Part shown: in pieces, positions 14,875-24,098 of the stretch
Position numbering within the stretch: position 1 is the stretch's first letter
Layout of the letters: the number at the start of each line of letters is the position of its first letter
Notes under the pieces: model-generated
Seen by the model: the letters and a program-made list of their open reading frames with translations, nothing else
Told to the model about the DNA's origin: nothing
Database searches by the model: none
From: Glaciihabitans sp.
GTDB lineage: Bacteria > Actinomycetota > Actinomycetes > Actinomycetales > Microbacteriaceae
Assembly (NCBI GenBank): GCA_025463785.1
Contig: JAODBD010000001.1
Location: 1 to 64,000 of the forward strand
DNA: 64,000 bases
Direction of reading: 5' to 3'
Translations under genes and position numbers: made by a program

Positions 14875-16067
14875 ACCGAGAACCCTAGCTCGCGCGTGAT
14901 CACCATGAGCTGCACCTCGGTCGTCCCCTCGCCGATTTCGAGAATCTTGGAGTCGCGGTAGTGACGTGCGACCGGGTTCTCGTTCATGAAGCCGTAGCCG
15001 CCAAAGATCTGCGTCGCGTCGCGGGCGTTGTCCATGGCCGCCTCGCTGCCGATCAGCTTCGCGAGGCTCGCCTGCATCTTGAACGGGATGCCGGCGTCGA
15101 TGCGACGGGCCGCGTCATAGTAGGCAAGACGGGCGGCGTGAACCCGGGCCTGCATCCGTGCGATCTTGAACGAGATGTGCTGGTTGTCGCCGATCGGATG
15201 TCCGAAAACGTTGCGCGACTTCGCGTACCGAATCGACTCCTCCAGGCAGCCCTGGGCCGCCCCCGTGCAGAGTGCGGCGAACGCCACACGACCCTCGTCA
15301 AGCGACAACAGGAAGTCCGCGAAACCCCGGCCACGCTCGCCGAGCAGATTCGCCTGGGGTACCCGAACATTCGAGAACGTCAGCGGATGCGTGTCTGAGG
15401 TGTGCCAGCCGACCTTGTCGTAGCTGGGCTCCACCGTGAAGCCCGGAGTACCGTTCGGGACGAGAATCGCGGAGAGTTCCTTCTTGACCGTGCCGTCGGG
15501 CCGAGTGGACTCCCCCGTCACCGCCGTGACGGTCACGAGGCTCGTGATCTCCGTGCCGGAGTTCGTGATGAACTGCTTGGTTCCATTGATGACCCACTCA
15601 CCGTCAACGAGCTCGGCCGTGGTCTTCGTGCCCGCGGCATCCGACCCGGCCTCGGCCTCGGTCAAACCGAAGCCCGCGAGTGCGCGGCCCGAGACGAGGT
15701 CGGGCAGCCAGCGCTGTCGCTGCTCCTCAGTACCTCGTCGGTAGACCGGCATGATGCCCAGCCCGACGCCCGCCTCGAGCGTCACACCAATCGACTGGTC
15801 TGCGCGGCTGAGCTGCTCGATCGCGAGGCAAAGCTGCATGTACGTCTTGCCCTGGCCGCCATACTCCTTGGGGAACGGAAGGCCAAAGAGTCCCATCTCG
15901 CCCATCTGCGCGATGATGCCGTACGGAAGCTCGCGCTTCGTGTCGTACTCGTAGGCCGCGGGCGCGACGACGGTGTCGGCGAAATCCCGCACTCTGGCCA
16001 CGAGCTCCTGCTCCTCATCGGAGAGCCCGTAGGTGGTGCTCGGCTCGAGCAGTGTGGTGTAACTCAT
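14871..16067 (-). CDS. fadE: Acyl-CoA dehydrogenase (isovaleryl-CoA type by context)
   Basis: 398 residues with the FAD acyl-CoA dehydrogenase layout: an N-terminal helical domain, AGFGLTEAEAGSDAAGTKTTAEL near residue 135, the FSNVRVPQANLLG strand, and the C-terminal QIFGGYGFMNENPVARHYRDSKILEIGEGTTE signature with FAD contacts. It corresponds to fadE19 in the equivalent mycobacterial cluster, so the substrate is probably isovaleryl-CoA. It overlaps the carboxylase alpha gene and maoC by 4 bp each. Confidence 0.93.
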   Translation of the reverse strand: MSYTTLLEPSTTYGLSDEEQELVARVRDFADTVVAPAAYEYDTKRELPYGIIAQMGEMGLFGLPFPKEYGGQGKTYMQLCLAIEQLSRADQSIGVTLEAGVGLGIMPVYRRGTEEQRQRWLPDLVSGRALAGFGLTEAEAGSDAAGTKTTAELVDGEWVINGTKQFITNSGTEITSLVTVTAVTGESTRPDGTVKKELSAILVPNGTPGFTVEPSYDKVGWHTSDTHPLTFSNVRVPQANLLGERGRGFADFLLSLDEGRVAFAALCTGAAQGCLEESIRYAKSRNVFGHPIGDNQHISFKIARMQARVHAARLAYYDAARRIDAGIPFKMQASLAKLIGSEAAMDNARDATQIFGGYGFMNENPVARHYRDSKILEIGEGTTEVQLMVITRELGFSV

Positions 16068-18055
16068 AGTGTTGCTCCTTCGTGAGGACTGACGGATGCG
16101 ACGATCTGATCGAGTGAGACCAGGTCGCCTTCTACGACGTCGACGGTGACGACGCCAGCTATCGAAGCGAGCAATTTGTGCTCCATCTTCATGGCTTCAA
16201 CGGTGACGAGGAGTTGCCCCTCCTCAACCGAATCTCCCGATGCCACCGCGACTGCGACGACCGTGCCGGGCATGGGAGTGCGGATGTCGGGGTTGGCAGC
16301 ACCCGCGACACGGGTCAGCGTCGCGCGGTGGTCGCGCAGTTGGTCGGCGCGTGATCGCAGCTGGGCATCCCAGCTGCGGCCTGCCGCGGAGACCCACAGT
16401 CGTCCGTGGGACTCGATGATCGCGAGCGAGCGCGCGCGATCTGCCAACTGGAGCGTTCTCTGTGGGCCGTGGCCGGACATCCGCGCGCTGTAGGTGCCGT
16501 TGGCAGTCGTGACGACGTCGTCGAGTACTGAAACGTCGGCGACCTCGCCGGGACCCCGCCGAAAGCTATAGCGGAACGGGCGATGCTCGCCGAGGCGCCA
16601 TCCGGTCGGCTGTTGCCATGGGCTCTGCGGAGTGTTCTTCAGAACGGCACCGTGCACGAACAGCGCCGCCGCAACGGCGAATTCGTCGGTCGGCGCGGAC
16701 TTCAGGATGTCGTCCAACCTGCGCTCGATGAGTCCGGTATCGAGGTCGCCGGCCTGCACCTCGTCGGTGGCCAGCAGCGTGAGGAGGAACTCGACGTTGG
16801 TTCGTACCCCGAGCACGACGGTGCTCTCGAGCGCGGCTCGGAGGCGGCGCAACGCCTCCGCCCGGTCGGTGCCGTGAGCGATGATCTTTGCCAGCATGGG
16901 GTCGTAGTTCGCGCCGACCCTGAGGCCACTGACGAGCGAACTGTCGACGCGGATGCCCTCTCCCGACGGCTGCCGTAGGTAGTCGACCGTTCCGGTTGCG
17001 GGCAGGAACCCGCGCGCCGGATCCTCCGAGTACAGGCGCGCTTCGATCGCATGGCCGGTGAGCTGGATGTCGTGCTGCGCCAGCGCGAGCCGTTCGCCAG
17101 CCGCAATGCGCACCTGCTGCTCGACGAGATCCAGCCCGGTGATCATCTCGGTCACGGGGTGCTCGACCTGCAGTCGTGTGTTCATTTCCATGAAGAAGAA
17201 GTCGTCCGGAGCCGCCGCACTCACGAGAAACTCGACCGTGCCGGCGCCGCGGTAGTCCACGCTGCGGGCGACCTCGCAGGCTGCCTCGCCCATCCGCGCG
17301 CGCTGCACCGGGGTCAACAGCGGCGATGGCGCCTCCTCGATGATCTTCTGGTGGCGCCGCTGCAGCGAACACTCGCGCTCGCCCAGGTGAATCACGCTGC
17401 CGTAGTCGTCGGCGAGAACCTGCACCTCGATGTGGCGGGGCTGGCTCACGTAGCGCTCGAGCAGCAGGGTGTCGTCGCCAAATGCGCTGGTCGCGACGCG
17501 GCGGGTCGCAATGAGGGCATCCGCGAGGTCCTCTGCACGCTCGACAACTGTCATCCCCTTGCCGCCACCGCCGGCCGAAGGCTTGATAATCAGTGGGTAT
17601 CCGACCTTCGTCGACGCAGCGATCAGCTCGCTGTCGCCCATTCCGGCCGTGCCGACGCCGAGGATCAACGGCACTCCGCGAGCGCCAACGTGCTCCTTCG
17701 CGCGAATCTTGTCGCCCATGATCTCGATCGCGGCGACGGATGGCCCGATGAAGACGATGCCTGCTTCGGCGCAGGCGCGCGCGAAATCGGCGTTCTCCGA
17801 CAGGAATCCGTACCCGGGGTGGATCGCGTCGGCGTCGGTCGCCTGTGCCGCCGCCACAATCGCGTCGATGCTGAGGTAGCTCTGCGAGGGTGCGGCCGGG
17901 CCGATGCGGATGGCGATGTCTGCGAGCGTGACGTGGCGAGCATCCGCGTCGGCATCGCTGTACACGGCGATGGACCGGATGCCGAGCTTTCGCAGCGTTT
18001 CGATAATGCGGCAGGCGATTTCGCCGCGATTGGCGACCAGGACACTCGTGAACAT
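16064..18055 (-). CDS. accA1: Acyl-CoA (methylcrotonyl-CoA) carboxylase, biotin-containing alpha subunit
   Basis: 663 residues. The biotin carboxylase domain fills residues 1-450: it begins FTSVLVANRGEIACRI, and SAGGGGKGMTVVERAEDL is the ATP-grasp loop. After a linker comes the biotinyl domain, with biotin-accepting Lys of EAMKM at about residue 623. It carboxylates biotin for the beta subunit encoded 5 bp upstream. The start is ATG 18055; the longer frame extends into the neighbouring gene and is rejected. By analogy with mycobacterial AccA1 the substrate complex is methylcrotonyl-CoA carboxylase of leucine degradation. Confidence 0.94.
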   Translation of the reverse strand: MFTSVLVANRGEIACRIIETLRKLGIRSIAVYSDADADARHVTLADIAIRIGPAAPSQSYLSIDAIVAAAQATDADAIHPGYGFLSENADFARACAEAGIVFIGPSVAAIEIMGDKIRAKEHVGARGVPLILGVGTAGMGDSELIAASTKVGYPLIIKPSAGGGGKGMTVVERAEDLADALIATRRVATSAFGDDTLLLERYVSQPRHIEVQVLADDYGSVIHLGERECSLQRRHQKIIEEAPSPLLTPVQRARMGEAACEVARSVDYRGAGTVEFLVSAAAPDDFFFMEMNTRLQVEHPVTEMITGLDLVEQQVRIAAGERLALAQHDIQLTGHAIEARLYSEDPARGFLPATGTVDYLRQPSGEGIRVDSSLVSGLRVGANYDPMLAKIIAHGTDRAEALRRLRAALESTVVLGVRTNVEFLLTLLATDEVQAGDLDTGLIERRLDDILKSAPTDEFAVAAALFVHGAVLKNTPQSPWQQPTGWRLGEHRPFRYSFRRGPGEVADVSVLDDVVTTANGTYSARMSGHGPQRTLQLADRARSLAIIESHGRLWVSAAGRSWDAQLRSRADQLRDHRATLTRVAGAANPDIRTPMPGTVVAVAVASGDSVEEGQLLVTVEAMKMEHKLLASIAGVVTVDVVEGDLVSLDQIVASVSPHEGATL

Positions 18056-18060
18056 TGCCG

Positions 18061-19668
18061 TCACATCCTGAAGAGGCCGAAAGCTGGTTCGGGAAGCGGA
18101 ACGGCGGCGCACACCTCGAGCGCCAGGCCGAGGATCGTGCGCGTGTCTGCCGGGTCGATGATGCCGTCGTCCCAGAGGCGTGCGGTCGAGTAATACGGGT
18201 TTCCCTGGTGTTCGTATTGCTCGCGGATGGGCGCACCGAATGCTGCCTCGTCGTCTGACGACCACTCCTCACCACGTGACTCCAGCTGTTCCCTTCTCAC
18301 GGTTGAGAGCACTGAAGCAGCCTGCGCTCCCCCCATGACGGAGACTCGACTTGCCGGCCACATCCAGAGGAATCGAGGGGAATATGCGCGACCGCACATC
18401 GAGTAGTTACCAGCGCCGAACGAGCCACCGATCACCACCGTGAGCTTGGGCACGCGGGTTGTCGCGACAGCCGTGACCATCTTCGCGCCGTGCTTGGCGA
18501 TGCCGCCTGCCTCGTAGTCTCGCCCGACCATGAAGCCCGAGATGTTCTGCAGAAACACGAGCGGGATTCCGCGCTGGTCGCACAGCTCGATGAAATGGGC
18601 GCCTTTCTGGGCGGATTCGCTGAACAGCACGCCATTGTTCGCGATGATCCCAACGGGATGCCCGTGGATGTGAGCGAATCCCGTGACAAGCGTCGCACCG
18701 TACTCGCTCTTGAACTCGGAGAACTCGCTGGCGTCGACGAGTCGTGCGATCACCTCGCGTACGTCGTAGGGGCTTTGGACATCCGTGGGGACGACTCCGT
18801 AGAGGTCCGCTGGATCGACCGCGGGGTCTCGGCTCTCGATGACATCCCACGCAGGCGCGATTGGTCTCGGGAGCGTTTCGACGATGTCGCGAACGATTTC
18901 GAGGGCATGGATGTCGTCATCAGCCAGGTGGTCGACGACGCCCGAGATTCGGGCGTGCAGATCGCCGCCGCCAAGCTCTTCTGCCGTGACGATCTCACCG
19001 ATCGCGGCTTTCACGAGTGGGGGTCCGCCGAGGAAGATCGTGCCTTGATTGCGTACGATCACCGTTTGGTCGCTCATCGCGGGAACGTACGCGCCGCCGG
19101 CGGTGCACGACCCCATCACGCTCGCGATCTGCGGGATGCGCTTCGCCGACATCTGCGCCTGGTTGTAGAAGATTCGACCGAAATGGTCGCGGTCGGGGAA
19201 GACCTCGTCCTGCATGGGAAGGTATGCGCCACCCGAATCGACGAGATAGATGCACGGGAGGCGATTCTCGAGCGCAATTTCCTGGGCACGGAGGTGCTTC
19301 TTGACCGTGACCGGGTAGTAGGTTCCGCCCTTGACGGTCGCGTCGTTGGAGATGACGAGCACGGGGCGCTGGTGAACGAGCCCCACGCCCGCGACCAACC
19401 CGGCACCTGGCGCCTCGTCGCCGTACATGCCGTTGGCCGCGAGCGGAGCTATTTCGAGAAACGGGCTGCCCTCATCGAGAAGCTGATCCACCCGGTCTCT
19501 CGGCAGCAATTTGCCGCGAGCAATGTGGCGCTCGCGCGACTTTTCCGGGCCCCCGAGCGCCGTCCTCGCGAGCCGTTGGCGCAACTCCGCAACGAGTTCG
19601 CGCTGGGCTGCGTCATTGGCACGGAACTGGTCGCTCGCGCGATCGACGTGACTCACGAGCGCATCCAT
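18061..19668 (-). CDS. accD1: Methylcrotonyl-CoA carboxylase, carboxyltransferase beta subunit
   Basis: 535 residues, with two crotonase-fold halves. Diagnostic parts are [20 protein letters not shown] and [24 protein letters not shown] in the N-half (MCC-beta type) and [23 protein letters not shown] and [14 protein letters not shown] in the C-half. It transfers CO2 from biotin to 3-methylcrotonyl-CoA. It is the first gene of a five-gene minus-strand operon (carboxyltransferase, biotin carboxylase, acyl-CoA dehydrogenase, MaoC, CitE), divergent from a TetR gene; the promoter region carries two palindromes. Confidence 0.95.
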   Translation of the reverse strand: MDALVSHVDRASDQFRANDAAQRELVAELRQRLARTALGGPEKSRERHIARGKLLPRDRVDQLLDEGSPFLEIAPLAANGMYGDEAPGAGLVAGVGLVHQRPVLVISNDATVKGGTYYPVTVKKHLRAQEIALENRLPCIYLVDSGGAYLPMQDEVFPDRDHFGRIFYNQAQMSAKRIPQIASVMGSCTAGGAYVPAMSDQTVIVRNQGTIFLGGPPLVKAAIGEIVTAEELGGGDLHARISGVVDHLADDDIHALEIVRDIVETLPRPIAPAWDVIESRDPAVDPADLYGVVPTDVQSPYDVREVIARLVDASEFSEFKSEYGATLVTGFAHIHGHPVGIIANNGVLFSESAQKGAHFIELCDQRGIPLVFLQNISGFMVGRDYEAGGIAKHGAKMVTAVATTRVPKLTVVIGGSFGAGNYSMCGRAYSPRFLWMWPASRVSVMGGAQAASVLSTVRREQLESRGEEWSSDDEAAFGAPIREQYEHQGNPYYSTARLWDDGIIDPADTRTILGLALEVCAAVPLPEPAFGLFRM

Positions 19669-19697
19669 GCGACGATCCGTTCAGTCGGTGATGTCAT

Positions 19698-19741
19698 TCA
19701 GTTAGTGATGCTTAACTGACTTTAGGTTAGTATGCACTAAC
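19698..19741. promoter_or_regulatory. Two TetR-type operators between accD1 and tetR
   Basis: TCAGTTA-8-TAACTGA (19698-19719) and GTTAGT-4-ACTAAC (19726-19741) are perfect-arm palindromes sharing the half-site TTAGT/ACTAA with ATGC near the centre. They fill the short gap between the divergent starts, a position suited to binding by the neighbouring TetR protein and control of both directions. Confidence 0.7.
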
Positions 19742-19778
19742 TGAAATGTCCAGCCTGAACGTCAGCATCGGAGGGGCC

Positions 19779-20366
19779 ATGTCGGGGGTGGAAACCGCCC
19801 GGAAGCGCGCCAAGGCCAACCGGCGCGCCGCCCTTCTCGACGCTGCAGCGACCCAGTTCGCCGACCGCGGGTTCGCGCGGGTCTCCCTCGAAGACATTGG
19901 TGCCGCCGTTGGCGTGAGCGGTCCAGCCGTCTATCGGCACTTCGCGAACAAACAGGCGGTGCTCGCGGCGATGCTCATCGATGTATCGCGAGACCTCGTG
20001 GCCGGCGGCAACGCGGTCATCCGGCACGCACCGGACCACGATTCGGCTCTCCGCGGGTTGATCGCGTTCCACGTCGAGTTCGCGCTGTCGAACGCCGATG
20101 TCATCGTTGTTCAGGATCGCGATCTCGACAGCCTGACCGCCGCCGACCGGCTGGCCGTGCGAACCCTGCAACGGAGCTACATTGACGCGTGGGTGGGGGT
20201 GCTGGGCGGCATCCACCCGTCGACGCCGGTCAGCGAGCTGCGGATTCGGGTGCGCGCGACATTCGGGCTGATCAATTCCACGCCTCACAGCGCGCGGTCG
20301 TCACCGAAGTCTGCCGTGCGCAGTCTGCTCGAAACGATGGCGCTCGCAGCTCTGACGACTGTGTAG
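19779..20366 (+). CDS. TetR-family regulator of the leucine cluster
   Basis: 195 residues from ATG 19779, which has GAGGGG just upstream; ATG 19746 lies at the edge of an operator and lacks a binding site. The N-terminal helix-turn-helix is clear: RRAALLDAAATQFADRGFARVSLEDIGAAVGVSGPAVYRHFANKQAVL. The C-terminal ligand domain is poorly conserved. Divergent placement from the carboxylase operon and the two palindromes between them point to local repression lifted by a branched-chain acyl-CoA or related intermediate (inferred). The bkd genes lie on its other side. Confidence 0.9.
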   Translation: MSGVETARKRAKANRRAALLDAAATQFADRGFARVSLEDIGAAVGVSGPAVYRHFANKQAVLAAMLIDVSRDLVAGGNAVIRHAPDHDSALRGLIAFHVEFALSNADVIVVQDRDLDSLTAADRLAVRTLQRSYIDAWVGVLGGIHPSTPVSELRIRVRATFGLINSTPHSARSSPKSAVRSLLETMALAALTTV

Positions 20367-20386
20367 CTTGCGCCGCGAGGTCGCAG

Positions 20387-21802
20387 CTAGACCATCGTCA
20401 GGACGATCGCCGGGTTTGCGAGGATCGCCCCGACATCCGTCAGGAACCGCGACCCCTGCTCGCCGTCGACGAGTCGATGGTCGAAGCTGAGGCTGAGCGT
20501 CATGACGTCGCGCAGCGCAACCTCGCCGCGGAACTCCCACGGCGTACGTCGCACGGCACCCATCGCCAGGATCGCGGCCTCGCCGGGATTCAGGATGGGA
20601 GTGCCCGCGTCGACGCCGAAAACTCCGACGTTCGTGATCGAGATCGTTCCGCCGGAGAGCGACTGCGGAGTCGTCGTGCCCCCACGAGCGGTTTCGGCGA
20701 GCAGGCCCAGGGCCGCGGCGAGGTCGGCGAGGCCGAGTTGGTCGGCGTCCGGGATGTTCGGAACCATGAGCCCGCGAGGCGTCGCCACCGCGATTCCGAG
20801 GTTCACATAGCCGAACTGCACGATCTCGCCCGCCGCGTCATCCCACCGGGAATTCAGCGACGGATTGCGCCCGACCGCGATGCAGAGCGCCTTCGCAACG
20901 ACGCTCAGCATTGTGATCCGCTGGCCGGCGAACGCCTTGCTGTCGCGCAGCGTTGCGAGCAACTCGACCGTCGGCGTCACATCGATCGTGAGGAACTCCG
21001 TCACGTGCGGCGCCGTGAACGCGCTGCGCACCATGGCGTCGGCCGTCGCCTTGCGCATGCCCTTGATGGGGGTGCGAGTCTCGCGAGCGGCGGCACTGGT
21101 CGCCCGGTGCGCGGCGGTAGCGACCGAAGGCGGGGCTGAGTGCATGGCCGAATGCGAGGTCGAGCCCGGAGCAAGCACAGTGGATGTCGCCGCCAGCACA
21201 TCGGCCCGCGTGATCGTGCCGTCGCCCCCCGTTCCAGCCAGGAAGGCGAGGTTTACGCCGAGATCGCTCGCGAGTTTGCGCACAGGCGGGGTCGACCGCG
21301 GGGTCTCCTGCACGTTATTGGCGGGCGGCGGCTCGAGCGGCTGCACCCGGGGAGTGGGCGGGATTGACGCCTTCTTGCGCTTCGGCCGGGTACCACCCTC
21401 GACAGGTGGGCCGTAGCCGACGAGAACAGGGGTGCGCTCGACGGGAGCTGGTTGCGCAGGCGCAGCGTCAGCACGCGCAACGGGCGCAACCTCAGCAGGC
21501 GCAACGTCAACTGGCGCAACGTCAACGGGCACGACGTCAACAGGCGCCGTGTCCGCCGGATCCTCCTCGAGGTCGAACGCGACGAGTCGGGATCCCACCG
21601 TGACGGTCGTGCCCGGCTCCACATACAGCTCCGAAATTACTCCGGCAAAAGGCGACGGCAGTTGCACGATAGCTTTCGCGGTCTCGACCTCTGCGATCGG
21701 CTGGTTCAGTTCGACCAGTTCGCCGACGACAACGTGCCAGGCGACGAGCTCCGATTCGGTCAGACCCTCGCCGAGGTCGGGCAGAACGAAGTCGCGCGTC
21801 AT
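20387..21802 (-). CDS. bkdC: Branched-chain 2-oxoacid dehydrogenase E2 (dihydrolipoamide acyltransferase)
   Basis: 471 residues. The lipoyl domain is at 1-80, with the lipoylated Lys in VETAKAIVQLPSPFAG. A Pro/Ala/Val linker is encoded by 15-bp repeats (PVDVAPVDVAPAEVAP). The E3-binding domain is around 175-210 (RKLASDLGVNLAFLAGTGGDG), followed by the acyltransferase domain with SFDHRLVDGEQGSRFL (HRxxDG active site). It moves the branched acyl group to CoA. ATG 21802 overlaps the E1-beta stop. It is the last gene of bkdABC, ending close to tetR. Confidence 0.95.
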   Translation of the reverse strand: MTRDFVLPDLGEGLTESELVAWHVVVGELVELNQPIAEVETAKAIVQLPSPFAGVISELYVEPGTTVTVGSRLVAFDLEEDPADTAPVDVVPVDVAPVDVAPAEVAPVARADAAPAQPAPVERTPVLVGYGPPVEGGTRPKRKKASIPPTPRVQPLEPPPANNVQETPRSTPPVRKLASDLGVNLAFLAGTGGDGTITRADVLAATSTVLAPGSTSHSAMHSAPPSVATAAHRATSAAARETRTPIKGMRKATADAMVRSAFTAPHVTEFLTIDVTPTVELLATLRDSKAFAGQRITMLSVVAKALCIAVGRNPSLNSRWDDAAGEIVQFGYVNLGIAVATPRGLMVPNIPDADQLGLADLAAALGLLAETARGGTTTPQSLSGGTISITNVGVFGVDAGTPILNPGEAAILAMGAVRRTPWEFRGEVALRDVMTLSLSFDHRLVDGEQGSRFLTDVGAILANPAIVLTMV

Positions 21803-22806
21803 GACGCACTCCACCCCGTGAGCGAATTCTCGCGGCCCATCACGCGGTCGACGGCGTCGAGGATCCGGTCGAGGTCGGGCAGGAAATGCTCTTCGAGCTT
21901 CGCAGGCGGGTACGGGATGTCGAATCCGGTCACCCGCTGCGGCGCGGCCTCCAGATGATAGAAGCAGCGATCCGTGATGCTGGCCGCAATCTCTGCACCG
22001 ATGCCTCCGGACTGCGCGGCCTCATGCGTGATGACCAGTCTCCCGGTCTTACGCACGGACGCCTCGACGGTGTCAAAGTCGACCGGAGACAGCGAGCGCA
22101 GGTCGATGACCTCCACAGAGAGGCCGTCGTCTGCGGCCGCGAGTGCGGCATCCAGAGCGGTTGCGACGAGCGGTCCGTAGGCGACGAGCGTGACATCCGA
22201 GCCGGTAGCGACGATGCGCGCGCTCCCGAGCGGGAGCGCCTCTTCCTCGAAATCGACGTCACCCTTGACCCAGTAGCGACGCTTCGGTTCGAAGAACAGC
22301 ACCGGGTCGTCGGAGGCGACCGCCTCTCGGATCATCGAGTAAGCATCCTGCGGGTTCGCGCAGGTGACAACCCGCAGTCCCGCGGTGTGTGCGAAGTACG
22401 CTTCGGGCGACTCGGAGTGGTGCTCGACGGCGCCGATTCCACCGCCGTACGGAACCCGAATCGTGATAGGCAGCACGAGGTTGCCGCCCGTGCGGTAGTG
22501 CAGTTTCGCGACCTGGGCGACGATCTGATCGAACGCGGGATAAATGAATCCGTCGAACTGAATCTCGCAGACGGGACGGTACCCGCGGTAGGCCAGGCCG
22601 ATTGCCGTGCCAACGATGCCGGCTTCGGCGAGCGGCGTGTCGATAACCCGGTCGGCGCCGAACTCTGCCTTGAGCCCGTCGGTCACCCGAAAGACACCAC
22701 CCAGTGTGCCGATGTCTTCTCCCATGAGAAGTACCCGATCGTTGTCTGCCAGCGACCGCCGAAGCCCCGCATTGAGCGCACGAGACAGGGTGAGTTGCTC
22801 GGTCAT
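21799..22806 (-). CDS. bkdB: Branched-chain 2-oxoacid dehydrogenase E1 beta
   Basis: A 335-residue transketolase-like subunit: LSRALNAGLRRSLADNDRVLLMGEDIGTLGGVFRVTDGL, then DTPLAEAGIVGTAIGLAYRGYRPVCEIQF and VPYGGGIGAVEHHSESPEAYFAH. With E1 alpha it binds thiamine diphosphate and decarboxylates the 2-oxoacids from Val, Leu and Ile. It overlaps both neighbours by 4 bp. Confidence 0.95.
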   Translation of the reverse strand: MTEQLTLSRALNAGLRRSLADNDRVLLMGEDIGTLGGVFRVTDGLKAEFGADRVIDTPLAEAGIVGTAIGLAYRGYRPVCEIQFDGFIYPAFDQIVAQVAKLHYRTGGNLVLPITIRVPYGGGIGAVEHHSESPEAYFAHTAGLRVVTCANPQDAYSMIREAVASDDPVLFFEPKRRYWVKGDVDFEEEALPLGSARIVATGSDVTLVAYGPLVATALDAALAAADDGLSVEVIDLRSLSPVDFDTVEASVRKTGRLVITHEAAQSGGIGAEIAASITDRCFYHLEAAPQRVTGFDIPYPPAKLEEHFLPDLDRILDAVDRVMGRENSLTGWSAS

Positions 22807-24017
22807 CGCGTGCCGCCCTCAACGTATGAGAGATAGGCCGCATACTGGCGCTTCTGTCGCTCGAGACCGCTGTGCGGTGCGGCATACACGTTCTCGAACA
22901 CCGACAGCGGCTCAGGGTTTTTGAGTCCAACGCACTCAGCGCGAAACTCCCGAGCAACCTCGTCCGACTTGGTCTTGACGGCAGCGCGAACCTCGTCGGT
23001 CAGGATGCCTGCGCTCTCGAGATACCGCTCGAGTCGCAGAATCGGGTCTTTGGCGGCCCATTCCTCATGCTCCGCGCCGTCTTCATAGCGCGACGGGTCA
23101 TCGGATGTCGTGTGCGGCCCCATCCGGTACGTGACGGCCTCGATGAAGGTTGGCCCGCCTCCCGTCCGCGCCCGATCGAGCGCGATGCGAGTCGCCGCCA
23201 TGACCGCGAGAACATCGTTGCCGTCGACCCGCATGCTCGGGATGCCGAAACCGGGCGACCGGTCGGCGATCGGACGCACCGCCTGCAGCCCGACCGGCTC
23301 CGAGATGGCCCACTGGTTGTTCTGGCAGAAGAAGATCACGGGTGCGTTGAAGCTGGCCGCAAAGATCATGGCCTCGCTCACATCCCCCTGGCTGGTGGCG
23401 CCGTCACCGAAGTAGGCGACTGCCACGGAATCGACGCCGTCTTTCTGGCATCCGATGGCGTAGCCGGTTGCGTGGAGCGTCTGGGCACCGATGATGACCT
23501 GCGGCGTTGCCATTCCGACATCGAACGGATTCCAGCCGGAAAACGCGGTGCCGCGCCAGACCCTGACGAGGTCGACAAGCTGCACGCCGCGTGCATACGC
23601 GACCGCGTTCTCGCGATAGCTCGTGAACACGAAGTCGTCTTTTCGCAGCGCACGGGCGGAGCCGATCTGCGAGGCCTCCTGGCCAAGCAGCGGAGGCCAG
23701 AGCCCCAGTTCGCCCTGACGTTGCAATGCTGTGGCCTCGACGTCGATACGGCGCACGACGACCATGTCTTCGTAGAGTGACACCAATTGGTCGCCGTCAA
23801 CATCAGCAACCCAGGTGTCGAGCACCGGTTGACTGATCCGCTCCCCCATCGGGGTCAGAATCTGGACCAGTTCTTCTTCGGGACCGCGTTCGTCCGGACC
23901 CCCTCGGTCGGAACCACCGAGACCCGGCAGATCGGAGCGAGGCTCCTCGAACTGCTTGTGCGCAAGCTCGGGCTTCTCGCCATCGACGGACTTATCAACA
24001 GATGTGGCGCTACTCAC
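22803..24017 (-). CDS. bkdA: Branched-chain 2-oxoacid dehydrogenase E1 alpha
   Basis: 404 residues, with the thiamine diphosphate motif GDGATSQGDVSEAMIFAASFNAPVIFFCQNN (GDG...NN) at about residue 200 and the phosphorylation-loop-like YRMGPHTTSDDPSRYED region. The first 45 residues are charged and low in conservation. The start is GTG 24017 with AAGGAG upstream. It heads bkdABC, 81 bp after hutI on the same strand, so it probably has its own promoter in that gap. Its products (isovaleryl-CoA and others) feed the adjacent leucine cluster. Confidence 0.95.
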   Translation of the reverse strand: MSSATSVDKSVDGEKPELAHKQFEEPRSDLPGLGGSDRGGPDERGPEEELVQILTPMGERISQPVLDTWVADVDGDQLVSLYEDMVVVRRIDVEATALQRQGELGLWPPLLGQEASQIGSARALRKDDFVFTSYRENAVAYARGVQLVDLVRVWRGTAFSGWNPFDVGMATPQVIIGAQTLHATGYAIGCQKDGVDSVAVAYFGDGATSQGDVSEAMIFAASFNAPVIFFCQNNQWAISEPVGLQAVRPIADRSPGFGIPSMRVDGNDVLAVMAATRIALDRARTGGGPTFIEAVTYRMGPHTTSDDPSRYEDGAEHEEWAAKDPILRLERYLESAGILTDEVRAAVKTKSDEVAREFRAECVGLKNPEPLSVFENVYAAPHSGLERQKRQYAAYLSYVEGGTR

Positions 24018-24098
24018 GACGCAACTCCTTGGGACGCGCCCCGATTCGATAGGTAAACCGAATGCCGAGACGATCTCTGCGGCCGTAGCAGGTGAGCC

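Noticed and set aside
18490-19719. 409-codon plus-strand frame opposite accD1
   Set aside because: Mirror-frame shadow of a conserved carboxyltransferase gene in GC-rich DNA.
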